Shown here: positions 1-8,485 of the stretch, one piece after another | Position numbering within the stretch: the first letter of the stretch is position 1 | Layout of the letters: the number at the start of each line of letters is the position of its first letter | Assembly (NCBI GenBank): GCA_000431795.1 | Contig: FR887372.1 | Span: 17,276-81,275 of the forward strand | Source: Clostridium sp. CAG:302 | GTDB taxonomy: Bacteria > Bacillota_I > Bacilli_A > RF39 > UBA660 | Direction: 5' to 3' | DNA: 64,000 bases | Notes under the pieces: model-generated | What the model saw: the letters and a program-made list of their open reading frames with translations, nothing else | The model's database searches: none | Told to the model about the DNA's origin: nothing | Program-made: the position numbers and the translations under genes

Positions 1-590
1 AGATATCTTATCATTAGATAAGACCAGTCATAACCATTATATTTTTTAGTTTTAGTATCTACAAATTCACCATAACTAGCGCCGTGTTTATGTAGATAAG
101 ATATCTTTGGTATTTCTTTATTTTCACCAGAAATTTTATTTTCAATGAACTCTTTTAATCTATCATTATCAAGAAGAGTATTCTTTTCTCCTGATAGAAG
201 ACTAGCTAGTCCTTCATCAAACCATACTATTCTATTATTAATGCCTTCTTCTTGAATGTAGTTTCTATAAATTACATGGGTAAGTTCATGAAGTATACAA
301 GTAAATAGTTTATATTTATCTATTTTATTTAAATCAGCATATACTTTAACATTTTCATATCCGAAACAACCGGCAATCCCATTTGGAGGATATGGCGCTT
401 TAAATAATCTTTGATACTCTGCAGCATTATCATATAAGTATATTTTTAATTTATTAATGTGCTCTAATTCAAAAAACTTACAGACTTCTATAATACCTTT
501 ATCTAAATAAACAGATAATTCTGGCATTATTTTATCAAAATAGCTTGAAGCATATACCTGATACAACTCTTTATTTGCGGCTAATTCCAT
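1..590 (-). CDS. Gluzincin-type zinc metallopeptidase-like protein, 3' end outside the window
   Basis: The frame is open from an ATG at 590 to the window edge, giving about 196 residues without a stop. It reads HELTH at residues 101-105 and a downstream DEGLA with Glu at about 126. This is the HExxH + E zinc-binding arrangement of the peptidase MA clan, as in proteins that carry the 'Peptidase MA-like' domain. The start follows a strong AAGGTGAAGG-type ribosome binding site and overlaps the previous gene by 20 bases, so the two are translationally coupled. No signal peptide is visible, so it looks cytoplasmic. Substrate unknown; family assignment rests on the motif only. Confidence 0.75.
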   Translation of the reverse strand, partial: MELAANKELYQVYASSYFDKIMPELSVYLDKGIIEVCKFFELEHINKLKIYLYDNAAEYQRLFKAPYPPNGIAGCFGYENVKVYADLNKIDKYKLFTCILHELTHVIYRNYIQEEGINNRIVWFDEGLASLLSGEKNTLLDNDRLKEFIENKISGENKEIPKISYLHKHGASYGEFVDTKTKKYNGYDWSYLMIRY

Positions 591-912
591 GATCCTTCAC
601 CTTTATTAGAGTACTCTCATCTACATATAAAGTACCATCAGTATCTGAAATATTTCCTTTTAAGAAATATTTTTTTACTTTCCTATCAAGTTCTTCATCT
701 TCTATACCATCTAAAAGATTATAAAACCACATAACATAATTTTTCATATTTTCATAACCATTATCTTTATCTCCTGGATAAAAATATTCATTATTTTCAT
801 CATCATATTGCACTAGAGCATTTTCTTTATAAATAGTATCTTTACCATTTAAATGTCTTTCCATTATCGTACAGTAATATCTAGGCATATATAGAACAGG
901 TTTAGTCCCCAT
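571..912 (-). CDS. Hypothetical protein, about 113 aa
   Basis: I do not recognise a family. It is an acidic, aromatic-rich small soluble protein without membrane segments. Two in-frame ATGs exist, at 924 and 912. The one at 912 has AAGGATGGTG at good spacing, while the one at 924 overlaps that ribosome binding site, so I chose 912. Either start overlaps the end of the upstream AddB-like gene, and its own end overlaps the start of the metallopeptidase gene, so the three genes form one tightly coupled operon. Confidence 0.6.
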   Translation of the reverse strand: MGTKPVLYMPRYYCTIMERHLNGKDTIYKENALVQYDDENNEYFYPGDKDNGYENMKNYVMWFYNLLDGIEDEELDRKVKKYFLKGNISDTDGTLYVDESTLIKVKDHGISRK

Positions 913-3184
913 TATCTTCACCATCCTTATTAATATATACTTTATCTTTTTCTCTTAAGTAGCAGATATCTCTATATTCACAGAAGCTACAGCTTACATT
1001 CTCTCCATTTATTACCTTAGGATTAATTTCAAAGTCAGCCTCTAATATATTATCTATTGCTTTATCAATTAACTTATCTGTATTACTTAGCATATCATTT
1101 ATTTCTTCTTCAGAGAGTACTTTACTATAAGAACTAAATCCCTTACTCGTAGTCTTCATACCCTTAATTAACTTAGAATCATTATAAGTAGTATCAAACT
1201 TAGATAATATATTTTCTTCATCTATAGAGTAGCCTTCGAGTCTTAAATTATTTTCTCTTGCAGAATCATAGTCTTTACTATTATCTAAAGTAGTATTAAA
1301 TAGTTTCTGAAGATAAAAGCCTACTACTTTAACATTTTTAAGTTCCATCTTACTAGATAAATATAAATATATTGGTAGTTGTAATCCGAGTCCATATTCC
1401 ATATTTTTAAGATTAATATTAGTACTTCCTGTTTTATAATCAATAACTACAAGATATGTAATATCATCTTCTTCTTTATATAGTACTTTATCTATCTTAC
1501 CCATAAAAGTAACTTTAATATTTCTATCTTTATTTACATAGACTTCTTTTTCTTTCATATTCTTATCAAAAGTACTATAAGTATATTGTTTTCTTATGGT
1601 AGTTATAATAAACTCTAATTCTTCTTTAATATTAGTAAGAAAGAATAATTCTCTTTTACTAAATTCTCTCTCGTTACTTATATATTCATCAAAGACATTA
1701 CTAAAATTAAAATCTATATCGTCCATATGTAATAATACGTAGTGGCAGACATTACCTATTAATATAGCAAAGTCATCTTTAATAATATTTATCTTTAATA
1801 TATTATTTAAATAATACTTAAACTTACATTTATAATAATTATCTAATGCTGTATAAGAAAGTAATAGTTTATTATTTAAATATTTATATAATTTATCTTT
1901 ATCTACACTATGATATTTATTATCATACTGCATATATGGTATATCATAATTAGAGGATAATAAATCTATATCTTTATCTTTTATATTATATTTAACTAAA
2001 TTATCTAACTTCATAGCCAAAAAGATTTTATTCATCATATTTGAATTAGTATATTTAGTTTTATAATTATCTATAATATTTATATCATTAATTAGATCAC
2101 ATCTAGTATAATTACCACTATTATCAAATAGTTTATAACTAATAGTAAGATTCTTTATATTATTAATCTTCTTTATTATTTCAATCTTTTTATTTATATT
2201 TAATTCTATACTAGTATCATATCCTAATATAACTTTTTCTTTATCATTAAAATATTCATTATCTTTATATAATACAATATTTTCTTTATTATATCCTAAA
2301 TAAAATACATAGTCATCATCATCAAAATAATCATTAATACTAACTATTTTAATACCAGTATTATCTTCATTTAGATAAGTATTTTTTAAGTCATTAACAA
2401 TTAATTCTTTTACTTCTTCTTTATTATCAATAAAACTATATTTATTAATTACTTTAACTATCTTTTCTTTAATACTAGTATCATTAATACTATCTATTTC
2501 TTCATTAATATTATTTAAATTATTTAATATATTTTTTACTTCTTTGATAGAATATATACTTCTATTTTTTACTGATATTGGTATATTATATATTTTAAAT
2601 AATCTATATATAGGTTCTTTATATTCATTAGATATTATTAGTTTTATCTTACTTATATTAATATTCTTACTAATTAGATTACATATATTATCTATAACAA
2701 ATAAGACTTCATCATCTATATAATTAAATTCATATATGTCTTTTATAGCATAATCTTTATATTCATAATCTATTACTTTATAGTTATAATTATCTAAAAT
2801 ACTTTTATAATATTTATTAATATAATCATAACCATATATATATATTTCTTTATCTTTAACATATTCTTTAAATAAATTATCATATATAAGTAAATTATTA
2901 TTATCTAAATATTCCTTTATTTCTTTTAATTTAACCATCTTATTATTAGTTAATTTATTACTTATATAATTTAAATTATCTAAATATACTAAAGATGTAC
3001 TATAGTTATAATTATATTTTTTCATTAAATTATATATTGTTTTTTCATCATAATCAAATGTTACTCTTTTAATAAAAGTATCTATACTCATAAACTTGAT
3101 ATTATAGTTATAATATTTTATTCTGGATAATTCTATTATTTTATTTTTTATATTATTTGGTACTAATACTATATATTCTTTCAT
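902..3184 (-). CDS. AddB-like PD-(D/E)XK exonuclease with iron-sulfur cysteines
   Basis: A 760-residue protein whose C-terminal third has an AddB/Cas4-like nuclease signature: a VVIDYKTGS core (the D..ExK region), then QLPIYLYL, then a CSFCEYRDIC cysteine cluster. A partner cysteine lies earlier in the YYKCKFKYYL segment. In the AddB family these four cysteines bind a 4Fe-4S cluster that holds the nuclease domain together. The N-terminal half is Asn/Lys/Tyr-rich and shows no Walker A motif. B. subtilis AddB is about 1,150 residues, so this is a much shortened version. No addA gene is adjacent in the window. Likely role: end processing in recombination repair. Confidence is high for the nuclease domain, moderate for AddB itself. 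Confidence 0.75.
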   Translation of the reverse strand: MKEYIVLVPNNIKNKIIELSRIKYYNYNIKFMSIDTFIKRVTFDYDEKTIYNLMKKYNYNYSTSLVYLDNLNYISNKLTNNKMVKLKEIKEYLDNNNLLIYDNLFKEYVKDKEIYIYGYDYINKYYKSILDNYNYKVIDYEYKDYAIKDIYEFNYIDDEVLFVIDNICNLISKNINISKIKLIISNEYKEPIYRLFKIYNIPISVKNRSIYSIKEVKNILNNLNNINEEIDSINDTSIKEKIVKVINKYSFIDNKEEVKELIVNDLKNTYLNEDNTGIKIVSINDYFDDDDYVFYLGYNKENIVLYKDNEYFNDKEKVILGYDTSIELNINKKIEIIKKINNIKNLTISYKLFDNSGNYTRCDLINDINIIDNYKTKYTNSNMMNKIFLAMKLDNLVKYNIKDKDIDLLSSNYDIPYMQYDNKYHSVDKDKLYKYLNNKLLLSYTALDNYYKCKFKYYLNNILKINIIKDDFAILIGNVCHYVLLHMDDIDFNFSNVFDEYISNEREFSKRELFFLTNIKEELEFIITTIRKQYTYSTFDKNMKEKEVYVNKDRNIKVTFMGKIDKVLYKEEDDITYLVVIDYKTGSTNINLKNMEYGLGLQLPIYLYLSSKMELKNVKVVGFYLQKLFNTTLDNSKDYDSARENNLRLEGYSIDEENILSKFDTTYNDSKLIKGMKTTSKGFSSYSKVLSEEEINDMLSNTDKLIDKAIDNILEADFEINPKVINGENVSCSFCEYRDICYLREKDKVYINKDGEDNGD

Positions 3185-3255
3185 TATACCACCTAGATAT
3201 ATTATTGCATAAAACTAATAAAAAGTAAACCCTACCCTAGTTATTTTATTATGTT

Positions 3256-3317
3256 CACTATAAGCCTTACTTTGTAAGTCTTATTAGTGTTATTTTGAGC
3301 CTTAAGTCTCAAAATAA
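3256..3317. repeat. Twin-hairpin element, copy 1
   Basis: Two adjacent hairpins. 3256-3289 has CACTA(A)TAAG-type arms and an inner GCCTTAC/GTAAGTC loop; 3290-3317 has arms TTATTTTGAG/CTCAAAATAA around loop CCTTAAGT. A box TCTATTATATATAAGC follows at 3330-3345. It lies between the end region of the gene at 3485 and the start of the AddB-like gene. Confidence 0.75.
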
Positions 3318-3399
3318 TATATCTACATATCTATTATATATAAGCATAATTTATATATTTAAATTCTTTTTAATTAGTAGTTTATTGTAAATATAATAA

Positions 3400-3459
3400 A
3401 AAGCGGATAGCCACTATGGAGACATACAATGTCTTACCATCTTACAGCATATCCGCTTT
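3400..3459 (-). terminator. Compound hairpin terminator
   Basis: Outer 10-bp stem AAAGCGGATA (3400-3409) pairs with TATCCGCTTT (3450-3459). Inside it a second stem pairs ATGG+AGACAT (3416-3425) with ATGTCT..CCAT (3429-3440). On the minus strand the outer stem is followed by a T-rich run, so it probably terminates transcription of the gene ending at 3485. Confidence 0.6.
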
Positions 3460-3484
3460 CTGTAGATAATATATTACAATCCAA

Positions 3485-4177
3485 TTATTCTTCAAGTGAT
3501 AGTATTTGATTAATATTACTATATGTCATAGTAACTAATACTTTGTTAATAGAAGAGTCATCTATTTTAAATAGTTCTGTATAATCTATAGTAATAGTTT
3601 TAGTATCTTCATTTATTTCTATTGTAATATAATTATCAGAAGTATTGTTAAGTACTAAAGTAGATAATTTTACTTTATATATATTTTCTTCTTTGATAGA
3701 GTTTTCTATTAATTCTTTGATAAAATTAATATTCATAAATTTATAGTTTATATAAGGATATACTTCTTCACTCGTGGATAATATATAATTACCTTTATTA
3801 TCTAGTGAATAATATTTATTATTCATAACATAATAGTATTCTTCTTTATCATCATCTTTTACTTTAATACTTTCATTTAGTCCTAGTTTTCTTCCATGGT
3901 AATTATATTTATTATTATCTTTTTCAATATTTATATCATATTCATAGTTATCTTTTAAAGTATAAATAAAACTATTATCATTAACATTATCATTATATGG
4001 TAGTTTAGAGTTTTGATAACTAAGTACTCTAGCAAAGATAACTACTCCGACAAAGAAGATAAGATATAGACATAGTTTTATTTTTGCCCTACCTCTTTTA
4101 TCTTTCCACATTTCTTTTAATTTATCAAATTTACTAGGTTCTTTAGTTACTTCTTCTTTTTCTTTTTCTTTACTCAT
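3485..4177 (-). CDS. Single-pass membrane protein of unknown function
   Basis: A 230-residue protein with a highly charged N-terminal tail (Lys/Glu-rich, about 32 residues), one hydrophobic segment (about residues 35-50, LCLYLIFFVGVVIFARVL) and an outside domain of about 180 residues. The topology is therefore a cytoplasmic basic tail, one membrane pass and an extracellular domain. I do not recognise the outside domain. Its start overlaps the end of fmt by 8 bases, so it is co-transcribed with and translationally coupled to fmt. Confidence 0.65.
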   Translation of the reverse strand: MSKEKEKEEVTKEPSKFDKLKEMWKDKRGRAKIKLCLYLIFFVGVVIFARVLSYQNSKLPYNDNVNDNSFIYTLKDNYEYDINIEKDNNKYNYHGRKLGLNESIKVKDDDKEEYYYVMNNKYYSLDNKGNYILSTSEEVYPYINYKFMNINFIKELIENSIKEENIYKVKLSTLVLNNTSDNYITIEINEDTKTITIDYTELFKIDDSSINKVLVTMTYSNINQILSLEE

Positions 4178-5114
4178 TAAATATACCTCCGATAAAATTT
4201 TCTTTCTTTATACCATTGATAAAGTCTTTTACATCACATCTATTCTTTCCTTCTAATTTGATATTTTTTAGTATTATATCATAATCTTTAGTACTAACTG
4301 TTATTCCATTTTTATTTATATCAGTAATAGTACCAGGTTTTTCTTTAGATATATTATTTGTTTTTTCTGATAAATATATTTTCATTCTCTTATTATTTAA
4401 CATAGCATAAGCACCAGGTATACTAGATAATCCTCTTATTTTATTATGAACATTACTTACACTATCATTAAAATTAATTAGTTCTTCTTCTTTAGTAATA
4501 TTTAGTCCATAAGTTACTTCTTCTTCATTTTGTTTTATTCTATTATTAGTACCATTTAGTATACTAGGTAGTGTATCAATTAGTAAGTCTCTACCTAATA
4601 TAGATAATTTATAATATAAATTATCTAATATCATGTTATCATCTATATTTATACTTCTTTGACTTATTATATCACCGCTATCCATCTTCTTATCCATATA
4701 CATAATAGTTACTCCTGCTTCTTTATCACCATTAATTATAGCATGATGGATAGGAGCACCTCCTCTTAACTTAGGAAGTAGAGAGCCATGAACATTAATA
4801 CAGCCATACTTAGGATAGTCTAGTATTTCACTTGGTATTATTTGTCCATAGGCGGCTGTTATAATAATATCTGGTTTCTTATCTAATATATATTGATATT
4901 CTTCTCTTATCTTGATAGGCTGATATACTTCAATATTATTCTTAATACCAATCTCTTTACAAGGAGAATATATTATATTACCTTTTCTATCTTTTTCTTT
5001 ATCTGGCTGTGATACAACCATTATTACATTATATTTATTTATTAATTCTTCTAATATTGGCACTGCAAAAGAAGGAGTACCCATAAATATCATCTTTATA
5101 TCTTTATTTATCAA
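4170..5114 (-). CDS. fmt: Methionyl-tRNA formyltransferase
   Basis: Transfers a formyl group from 10-formyl-THF to Met-tRNA(fMet) for translation initiation. The N-terminal formyltransferase fold starts with IFMGTPSFAVPIL. The catalytic N-x-H region and the SLLPKLRGGAP loop sit at about residues 107-121, followed by GVTIMYMDKKMDSGDI, all typical of Fmt. Length (314 aa) is normal. The reading frame begins with TTG at 5114 behind GGTGA; an ATG seven codons in is an alternative start. It follows a clear promoter and heads a short unit with the membrane protein downstream. Confidence 0.95.
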   Translation of the reverse strand: MINKDIKMIFMGTPSFAVPILEELINKYNVIMVVSQPDKEKDRKGNIIYSPCKEIGIKNNIEVYQPIKIREEYQYILDKKPDIIITAAYGQIIPSEILDYPKYGCINVHGSLLPKLRGGAPIHHAIINGDKEAGVTIMYMDKKMDSGDIISQRSINIDDNMILDNLYYKLSILGRDLLIDTLPSILNGTNNRIKQNEEEVTYGLNITKEEELINFNDSVSNVHNKIRGLSSIPGAYAMLNNKRMKIYLSEKTNNISKEKPGTITDINKNGITVSTKDYDIILKNIKLEGKNRCDVKDFINGIKKENFIGGIFNE

Positions 5115-5131
5115 TTTAAATCACCAATTTA

Positions 5132-5160
5132 ATTATATAGTATTTTATACTATTTTTCAA
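5132..5160 (-). promoter_or_regulatory. Promoter for fmt
   Basis: -35 TTGAAA (5155-5160), 17-base spacer, -10 TATAAT (5132-5137), reading on the minus strand. The -35 box lies 10 bases from a twin-hairpin element. Confidence 0.75.
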
Positions 5161-5170
5161 CTATTTTATG

Positions 5171-5224
5171 CACTTTAATCCTAAGGTATTAAAGTGTTAT
5201 TATTAGCCTATAGTCTAATAATAA
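5171..5224. repeat. Twin-hairpin element, copy 2
   Basis: Hairpin 5171-5196 (CACTTTAAT, loop CCTAAGGT, ATTAAAGTG) and hairpin 5197-5224 (TTATTATTAG, loop CCTATAGT, CTAATAATAA). The box TCTATTATATATAAGCC follows at 5238-5254. On the minus strand the loops read ACCTTAGG and ACTATAGG. Confidence 0.8.
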
Positions 5225-5270
5225 TGTGTCAGTAACATCTATTATATATAAGCCGTAACTATATATTAAA

Positions 5271-5296
5271 AGAAAGATATTAGTTATACCTTTCTA
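5271..5296 (-). terminator. Possible terminator of the tmk-folA-thyA operon
   Basis: Short stem AGAAAG/CTTTCT followed on the minus strand by TTTAA, just after the tmk stop. The stem is weak. Confidence 0.4.
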
Positions 5297-5297
5297 A

Positions 5298-5972
5298 TTA
5301 TTTCTTTATTTTCTTTTTAACTAAATTATATACATCATTATGTATATCTTCAATACTACGCATATTAGTACCATCAGTACATTCAATAAAATCCCAATTA
5401 TATTTTTTAGCTATATATATTGAAGTATCAGATACTTTTTTCATAAATTCTAAATCTCTTTCATGAATATCATTCTTTATTCCATCATTATCTTTTCTTT
5501 TATCTTTTAGATTTCGTGTTATTTCAAATGGTGCATGAAGGAAGATTACCAAATCAGGTTCAGGTATACCAAGTTTATGATATTCATAATCATAAACATA
5601 GTCTATAAATGCTTCTCTTTCTTTAACATCATTAATAACTGATGATTGATATATTAATGATGAAGTAGTATATCTATCTAATACTATTAGTTTCCCTTTA
5701 TCATATTCACTTTTTAAACCCGTAACCCAAGTAATAGCTCTATCTTGAGCATATAGACTATTTACAAAGTAAGGTGATAATTCTGAATGATTACCAAAAT
5801 TACCTTTAAGATATTCTTCAACCGGTCTACCTTGATATGTTCCATAACTAGGAAAGTGATGTGAAGTAATATCATACTCTTTTTCATTAATTAATCTATC
5901 TATAAGTAGTTTATATTGAGTACTTTTTCCTACCCCGTCACAAGAGCCTTCAATTACTATTAATTTACCCAT
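5298..5972 (-). CDS. tmk: Thymidylate kinase-like protein
   Basis: Phosphorylates dTMP to dTDP. The P-loop reads GSCDGVGKST at residues 9-18, followed by a FPSYG segment and LDRYTTSS, the DR[YH] motif of dTMP kinases. A lid-like RNLKDKRKDND segment lies near residue 150. At 224 residues it is close to the usual 205-215. The cysteine inside the P-loop is unusual. It sits last in a three-gene unit with thymidylate synthase and dihydrofolate reductase (1-base overlap with folA), so the operon covers dUMP to dTDP and folate recycling. Confidence 0.85.
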   Translation of the reverse strand: MGKLIVIEGSCDGVGKSTQYKLLIDRLINEKEYDITSHHFPSYGTYQGRPVEEYLKGNFGNHSELSPYFVNSLYAQDRAITWVTGLKSEYDKGKLIVLDRYTTSSLIYQSSVINDVKEREAFIDYVYDYEYHKLGIPEPDLVIFLHAPFEITRNLKDKRKDNDGIKNDIHERDLEFMKKVSDTSIYIAKKYNWDFIECTDGTNMRSIEDIHNDVYNLVKKKIKK

Positions 5973-6472
5973 TATTTCATCCTCTTTCTTACATAAATAT
6001 TTCTTTCATAAGGAATATTTTCATCCATATAATCTGCAATCTTAATACTATCCCACTGTCTAAAGTCGACATAAGGAAAATAAGCATCAGCGATAAATTC
6101 TTTGTATAATTCTGTTAAATACATAACATCTACATAAGGTAGAAACTCTTTATATACTTTTGCTCCTCCAACAACCATAAAGTCATCAGAACTATTTTCT
6201 ATCATTCTTAATAAATTTTCTATATTATTATAACAAATAACATCAGCATATCTATCTATATCTTTACTACTTAGTACTATTGGGTTTCTTCCTTTAAGAG
6301 CATTTACTGGCATACTTTCAAAAGTGTTCCTACCCATAATAATATTTTTACCCATAGTCATTTTTTTGTAAAAAGTTAAATCTTCAGGTATGTGCCATAA
6401 TAATCTATTATCAAGTCCTAATTCATTATTATAACCAACTGCGGCAATTAAAGCTAAATTCTTCATATTCAT
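5972..6472 (-). CDS. folA: Dihydrofolate reductase
   Basis: Reduces dihydrofolate with NADPH to regenerate the THF consumed by thymidylate synthase. The N-terminal LALIAAVGYNNELG, then LLWHIPEDLTFYKKMTMGK, IIMGRNTFESMP and a late MVVGGAKVY glycine motif are all diagnostic; the acidic substrate-binding residue is in the PEDL segment. Length 166 aa is normal. Two in-frame ATGs (residues 1 and 3) compete for the start. It lies 6 bases after thyA and overlaps tmk by one base. Confidence 0.95.
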   Translation of the reverse strand: MNMKNLALIAAVGYNNELGLDNRLLWHIPEDLTFYKKMTMGKNIIMGRNTFESMPVNALKGRNPIVLSSKDIDRYADVICYNNIENLLRMIENSSDDFMVVGGAKVYKEFLPYVDVMYLTELYKEFIADAYFPYVDFRQWDSIKIADYMDENIPYERNIYVRKRMK

Positions 6473-6478
6473 TCCCCC

Positions 6479-7642
6479 TTATTGTGCTATAGGCATTGGT
6501 ATCTTACCCATATGCTTATATTTTACTAGTTTAACATCACTTAATTCTTTTGAATTATCAAAATCAAAGAAATCAGTAACTTCTTTATTAAGAATAAGTT
6601 CTGGAGTACTAGGATCTAATAACATATCAATTATTTTATTATCAGAATCTAATATTTGATATTCTTTGCTTTTTTTATCTAAGTTCTTCATTTGAAGTAA
6701 ATTACCTCTTTCTTCACATAGTAATTCTAACTCACTCTTATCTTTTAAATATTCATAAGTTTCTGCTCTTCTAAGTTGTTCTTTTATACCATCTAACTGA
6801 TTTACATAAATATGTGGTTCATTGATAGAATAAGATACAAAACCTGGTTCTAAATCTGTTACTTGTGCAATCATTTTTAACAATGTAGCATATTGTGTTA
6901 CATTAAATGGAAGTCCTAATGGTACATCACAGCTTCTTTGATGTACTTCTAAGTTTAATGTATCTTTATATATATTCCATTCAGTACTCCAAACACAAGA
7001 TGGAAGAACTGCTGTTCTTAAGAACTCATTTTGCCATAAGCTAAAGACTTTTCTTCTAGCAGTAGGACAATTCTTAATAGAGTTAATTAAAGATCTTGCC
7101 ATATCATATCTTTTAGTAATATAACCATAAGCAGTACCTATAGTACCAGCATATCCTTTGCCATACCATTTAGCAGCTTTAATATTTTTACCAGGTATTC
7201 TACTTTTTGCAGTCATTAGTTTACCTTCGTCATTATATTTAGGCTCAAAAGAAGTATATTCACCAAACGGATCGCTAAGTGGTACACTAAGTGGGTCCAT
7301 AACAATTACTTCCTTATCAGGATTATAATCTTTTGTATTTGGTTCATATATTCTATATATACCATCATCGTCTACTATCCATTCATCCCATATTTTAACA
7401 TTTCTCTCATGTAACCATTCCACATCATTAGAACTTGCTTGCCATATCCATAACATTTCTAATATAGCATTTTTATAAAATGTTTGCTTAGTAGATAAAA
7501 TAGGATATTCATCTCTTAAATCAAACTTAAAGTAATGTTCTGGTAATTTAACAGTATTAATACCAGTTCTATTTTCTACTTCTTCCCCTTCTTTTAATAT
7601 CCTCTTTAATAATTTAATATATTCTTCATCAAAATAAGTCAT
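6479..7642 (-). CDS. thyA: Thymidylate synthase, long form
   Basis: Methylates dUMP to dTMP using methylene-THF. The folate/phosphate-binding arginine is in ENRTGINT, the catalytic cysteine in VLPSCVW, and QRSCDVPLGLPFNVTQY and EPHIYVNQ follow. At 387 residues it is about 120 longer than E. coli ThyA. The extra length lies in the small domain between WDEW and the AGTIGTAYG region, as in the Lactobacillus-type enzyme, plus a charged insert near the C-terminus. First gene of the thyA-folA-tmk operon, with its own promoter. Confidence 0.95.
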   Translation of the reverse strand: MTYFDEEYIKLLKRILKEGEEVENRTGINTVKLPEHYFKFDLRDEYPILSTKQTFYKNAILEMLWIWQASSNDVEWLHERNVKIWDEWIVDDDGIYRIYEPNTKDYNPDKEVIVMDPLSVPLSDPFGEYTSFEPKYNDEGKLMTAKSRIPGKNIKAAKWYGKGYAGTIGTAYGYITKRYDMARSLINSIKNCPTARRKVFSLWQNEFLRTAVLPSCVWSTEWNIYKDTLNLEVHQRSCDVPLGLPFNVTQYATLLKMIAQVTDLEPGFVSYSINEPHIYVNQLDGIKEQLRRAETYEYLKDKSELELLCEERGNLLQMKNLDKKSKEYQILDSDNKIIDMLLDPSTPELILNKEVTDFFDFDNSKELSDVKLVKYKHMGKIPMPIAQ

Positions 7643-7674
7643 AGTATTTTTACCTCCTGATTATCGCTAAATTA

Positions 7675-7703
7675 ATAATATCATACTATAACTAATAAAT
7701 CAA
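7675..7703 (-). promoter_or_regulatory. Promoter for thyA
   Basis: -35 TTGATT (7698-7703), 17-base spacer, -10 TATTAT (7675-7680) on the minus strand, upstream of the thyA ribosome binding site (CAGGAGG). Confidence 0.65.
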
Positions 7704-7741
7704 TATTGTTTACTTTTTGTTTACAATGTATTACATAGAAA

Positions 7742-7764
7742 AAACAGACTAAATTAGCCTGTTT
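7742..7764 (-). terminator. Terminator after the toxin-antitoxin pair
   Basis: Perfect AACAG..CTGTT hairpin followed on the minus strand by TTTTTT. The 27-base sequence around it (7740-7766) is identical to that after glmS (8459-8485). Confidence 0.8.
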
Positions 7765-7778
7765 ATCATATATAATTC

Positions 7779-8069
7779 TTAAAATACTTCACTATGACTT
7801 CCAATATTTACTAATAAGAGAATTAATTCGTTTTCGTTGTACTTGTATATTAGTAACCAATCAGGATCAATGTGGCACTCAAAGCAATCAATATAGTATT
7901 TATCATTAACAAGTTTATGATTTTTAAATTTTCGCTCCAATTTTTCCATATTTGCTAACTTGTCAACAATATCTAATAATTTATTAATATCTTTTCCTTG
8001 CTTTAATGATTTTTTTAATCCTTTTTTAAATTGGTTAGAATACTGAACATCATATTTATAGTTATTCAT
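7779..8069 (-). CDS. YafQ-family type II toxin (mRNA interferase)
   Basis: A 96-residue RelE/ParE-fold protein. The C-terminal half matches YafQ: a HKL helix end, then ECHIDPDWLLIY and a final GSHSEVF. These supply the His, Asp, Trp, His and Phe positions known to matter in E. coli YafQ, a ribosome-dependent mRNA endonuclease. It overlaps the upstream antitoxin gene by 8 bases, the normal arrangement for antitoxin-first pairs. Confidence 0.9.
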   Translation of the reverse strand: MNNYKYDVQYSNQFKKGLKKSLKQGKDINKLLDIVDKLANMEKLERKFKNHKLVNDKYYIDCFECHIDPDWLLIYKYNENELILLLVNIGSHSEVF

Positions 8070-8352
8070 TATCTGATAGTAATGCTTTCTTTAAATCTTC
8101 TCTATTAGTATAACGCGGATAATCATTTGGACGTGATATCATTTCTTTTACTTCTTGAACTGCTTTTAACATTTCTTCATTCGGTTTATTGTTTACGATT
8201 TCAAATGGTATGCCATCTCTTTTTATTACCTGTTTTAAAAATATGTTAATTGCAGTACTCATACTTAAGCCTAGGTTATTTAAAATATCTGTGGCTTGTT
8301 TTTTGGTATCACTATCAACTTGAATATTTATAGCACTGGTTAAATTTGCCAT
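8062..8352 (-). CDS. DinJ/RelB-family antitoxin
   Basis: A ribbon-helix-helix antitoxin. The N-terminal INIQVDSDTKKQATDILNNLG and MSTAINIFLKQVI match DinJ/RelB, followed by a flexible C-terminal arm that would block the toxin active site. I placed the start at 8352, behind GGGAGATG, which removes ten upstream codons and gives the usual MANLTSAI start. It should dimerise, bind its own operator and repress the pair. The downstream YafQ-like gene overlaps it. Confidence 0.9.
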   Translation of the reverse strand: MANLTSAINIQVDSDTKKQATDILNNLGLSMSTAINIFLKQVIKRDGIPFEIVNNKPNEEMLKAVQEVKEMISRPNDYPRYTNREDLKKALLSDNE

Positions 8353-8372
8353 AGTATCATCTCCCAATATTA

Positions 8373-8401
8373 ATTTTAGCACAATAAGTAGTAAAAGTCA
8401 A
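8373..8401 (-). promoter_or_regulatory. Promoter and likely operator of the toxin-antitoxin pair
   Basis: -35 TTGACT (8396-8401), 17-base spacer, -10 TAAAAT (8373-8378). Repeated TAGTAA units in direct and inverted order around the -35 box suit a ribbon-helix-helix operator. Confidence 0.75.
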
Positions 8402-8460
8402 TATACTTACTACAATATTACTACATATATTGTATGTGCAAAGTGAATTTTTATACACAA

Positions 8461-8483
8461 AAACAGACTAAATTAGCCTGTTT
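8461..8483 (-). terminator. Terminator after glmS
   Basis: Same AACAG/CTGTT hairpin as at 7742, starting right after the glmS stop and followed on the minus strand by TTTTTG. Confidence 0.8.
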
Positions 8484-8485
8484 AT

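Noticed and set aside
3256..3317. Twin hairpins as ordinary intrinsic terminators
   Set aside because: Most copies have no T-run after either hairpin, and a separate terminator with a T-run lies next to many of them.
7740..8485. 27-base repeats as phage attachment sites
   Set aside because: No integrase lies between them and both copies are functional-looking terminators; terminator duplication explains them better.
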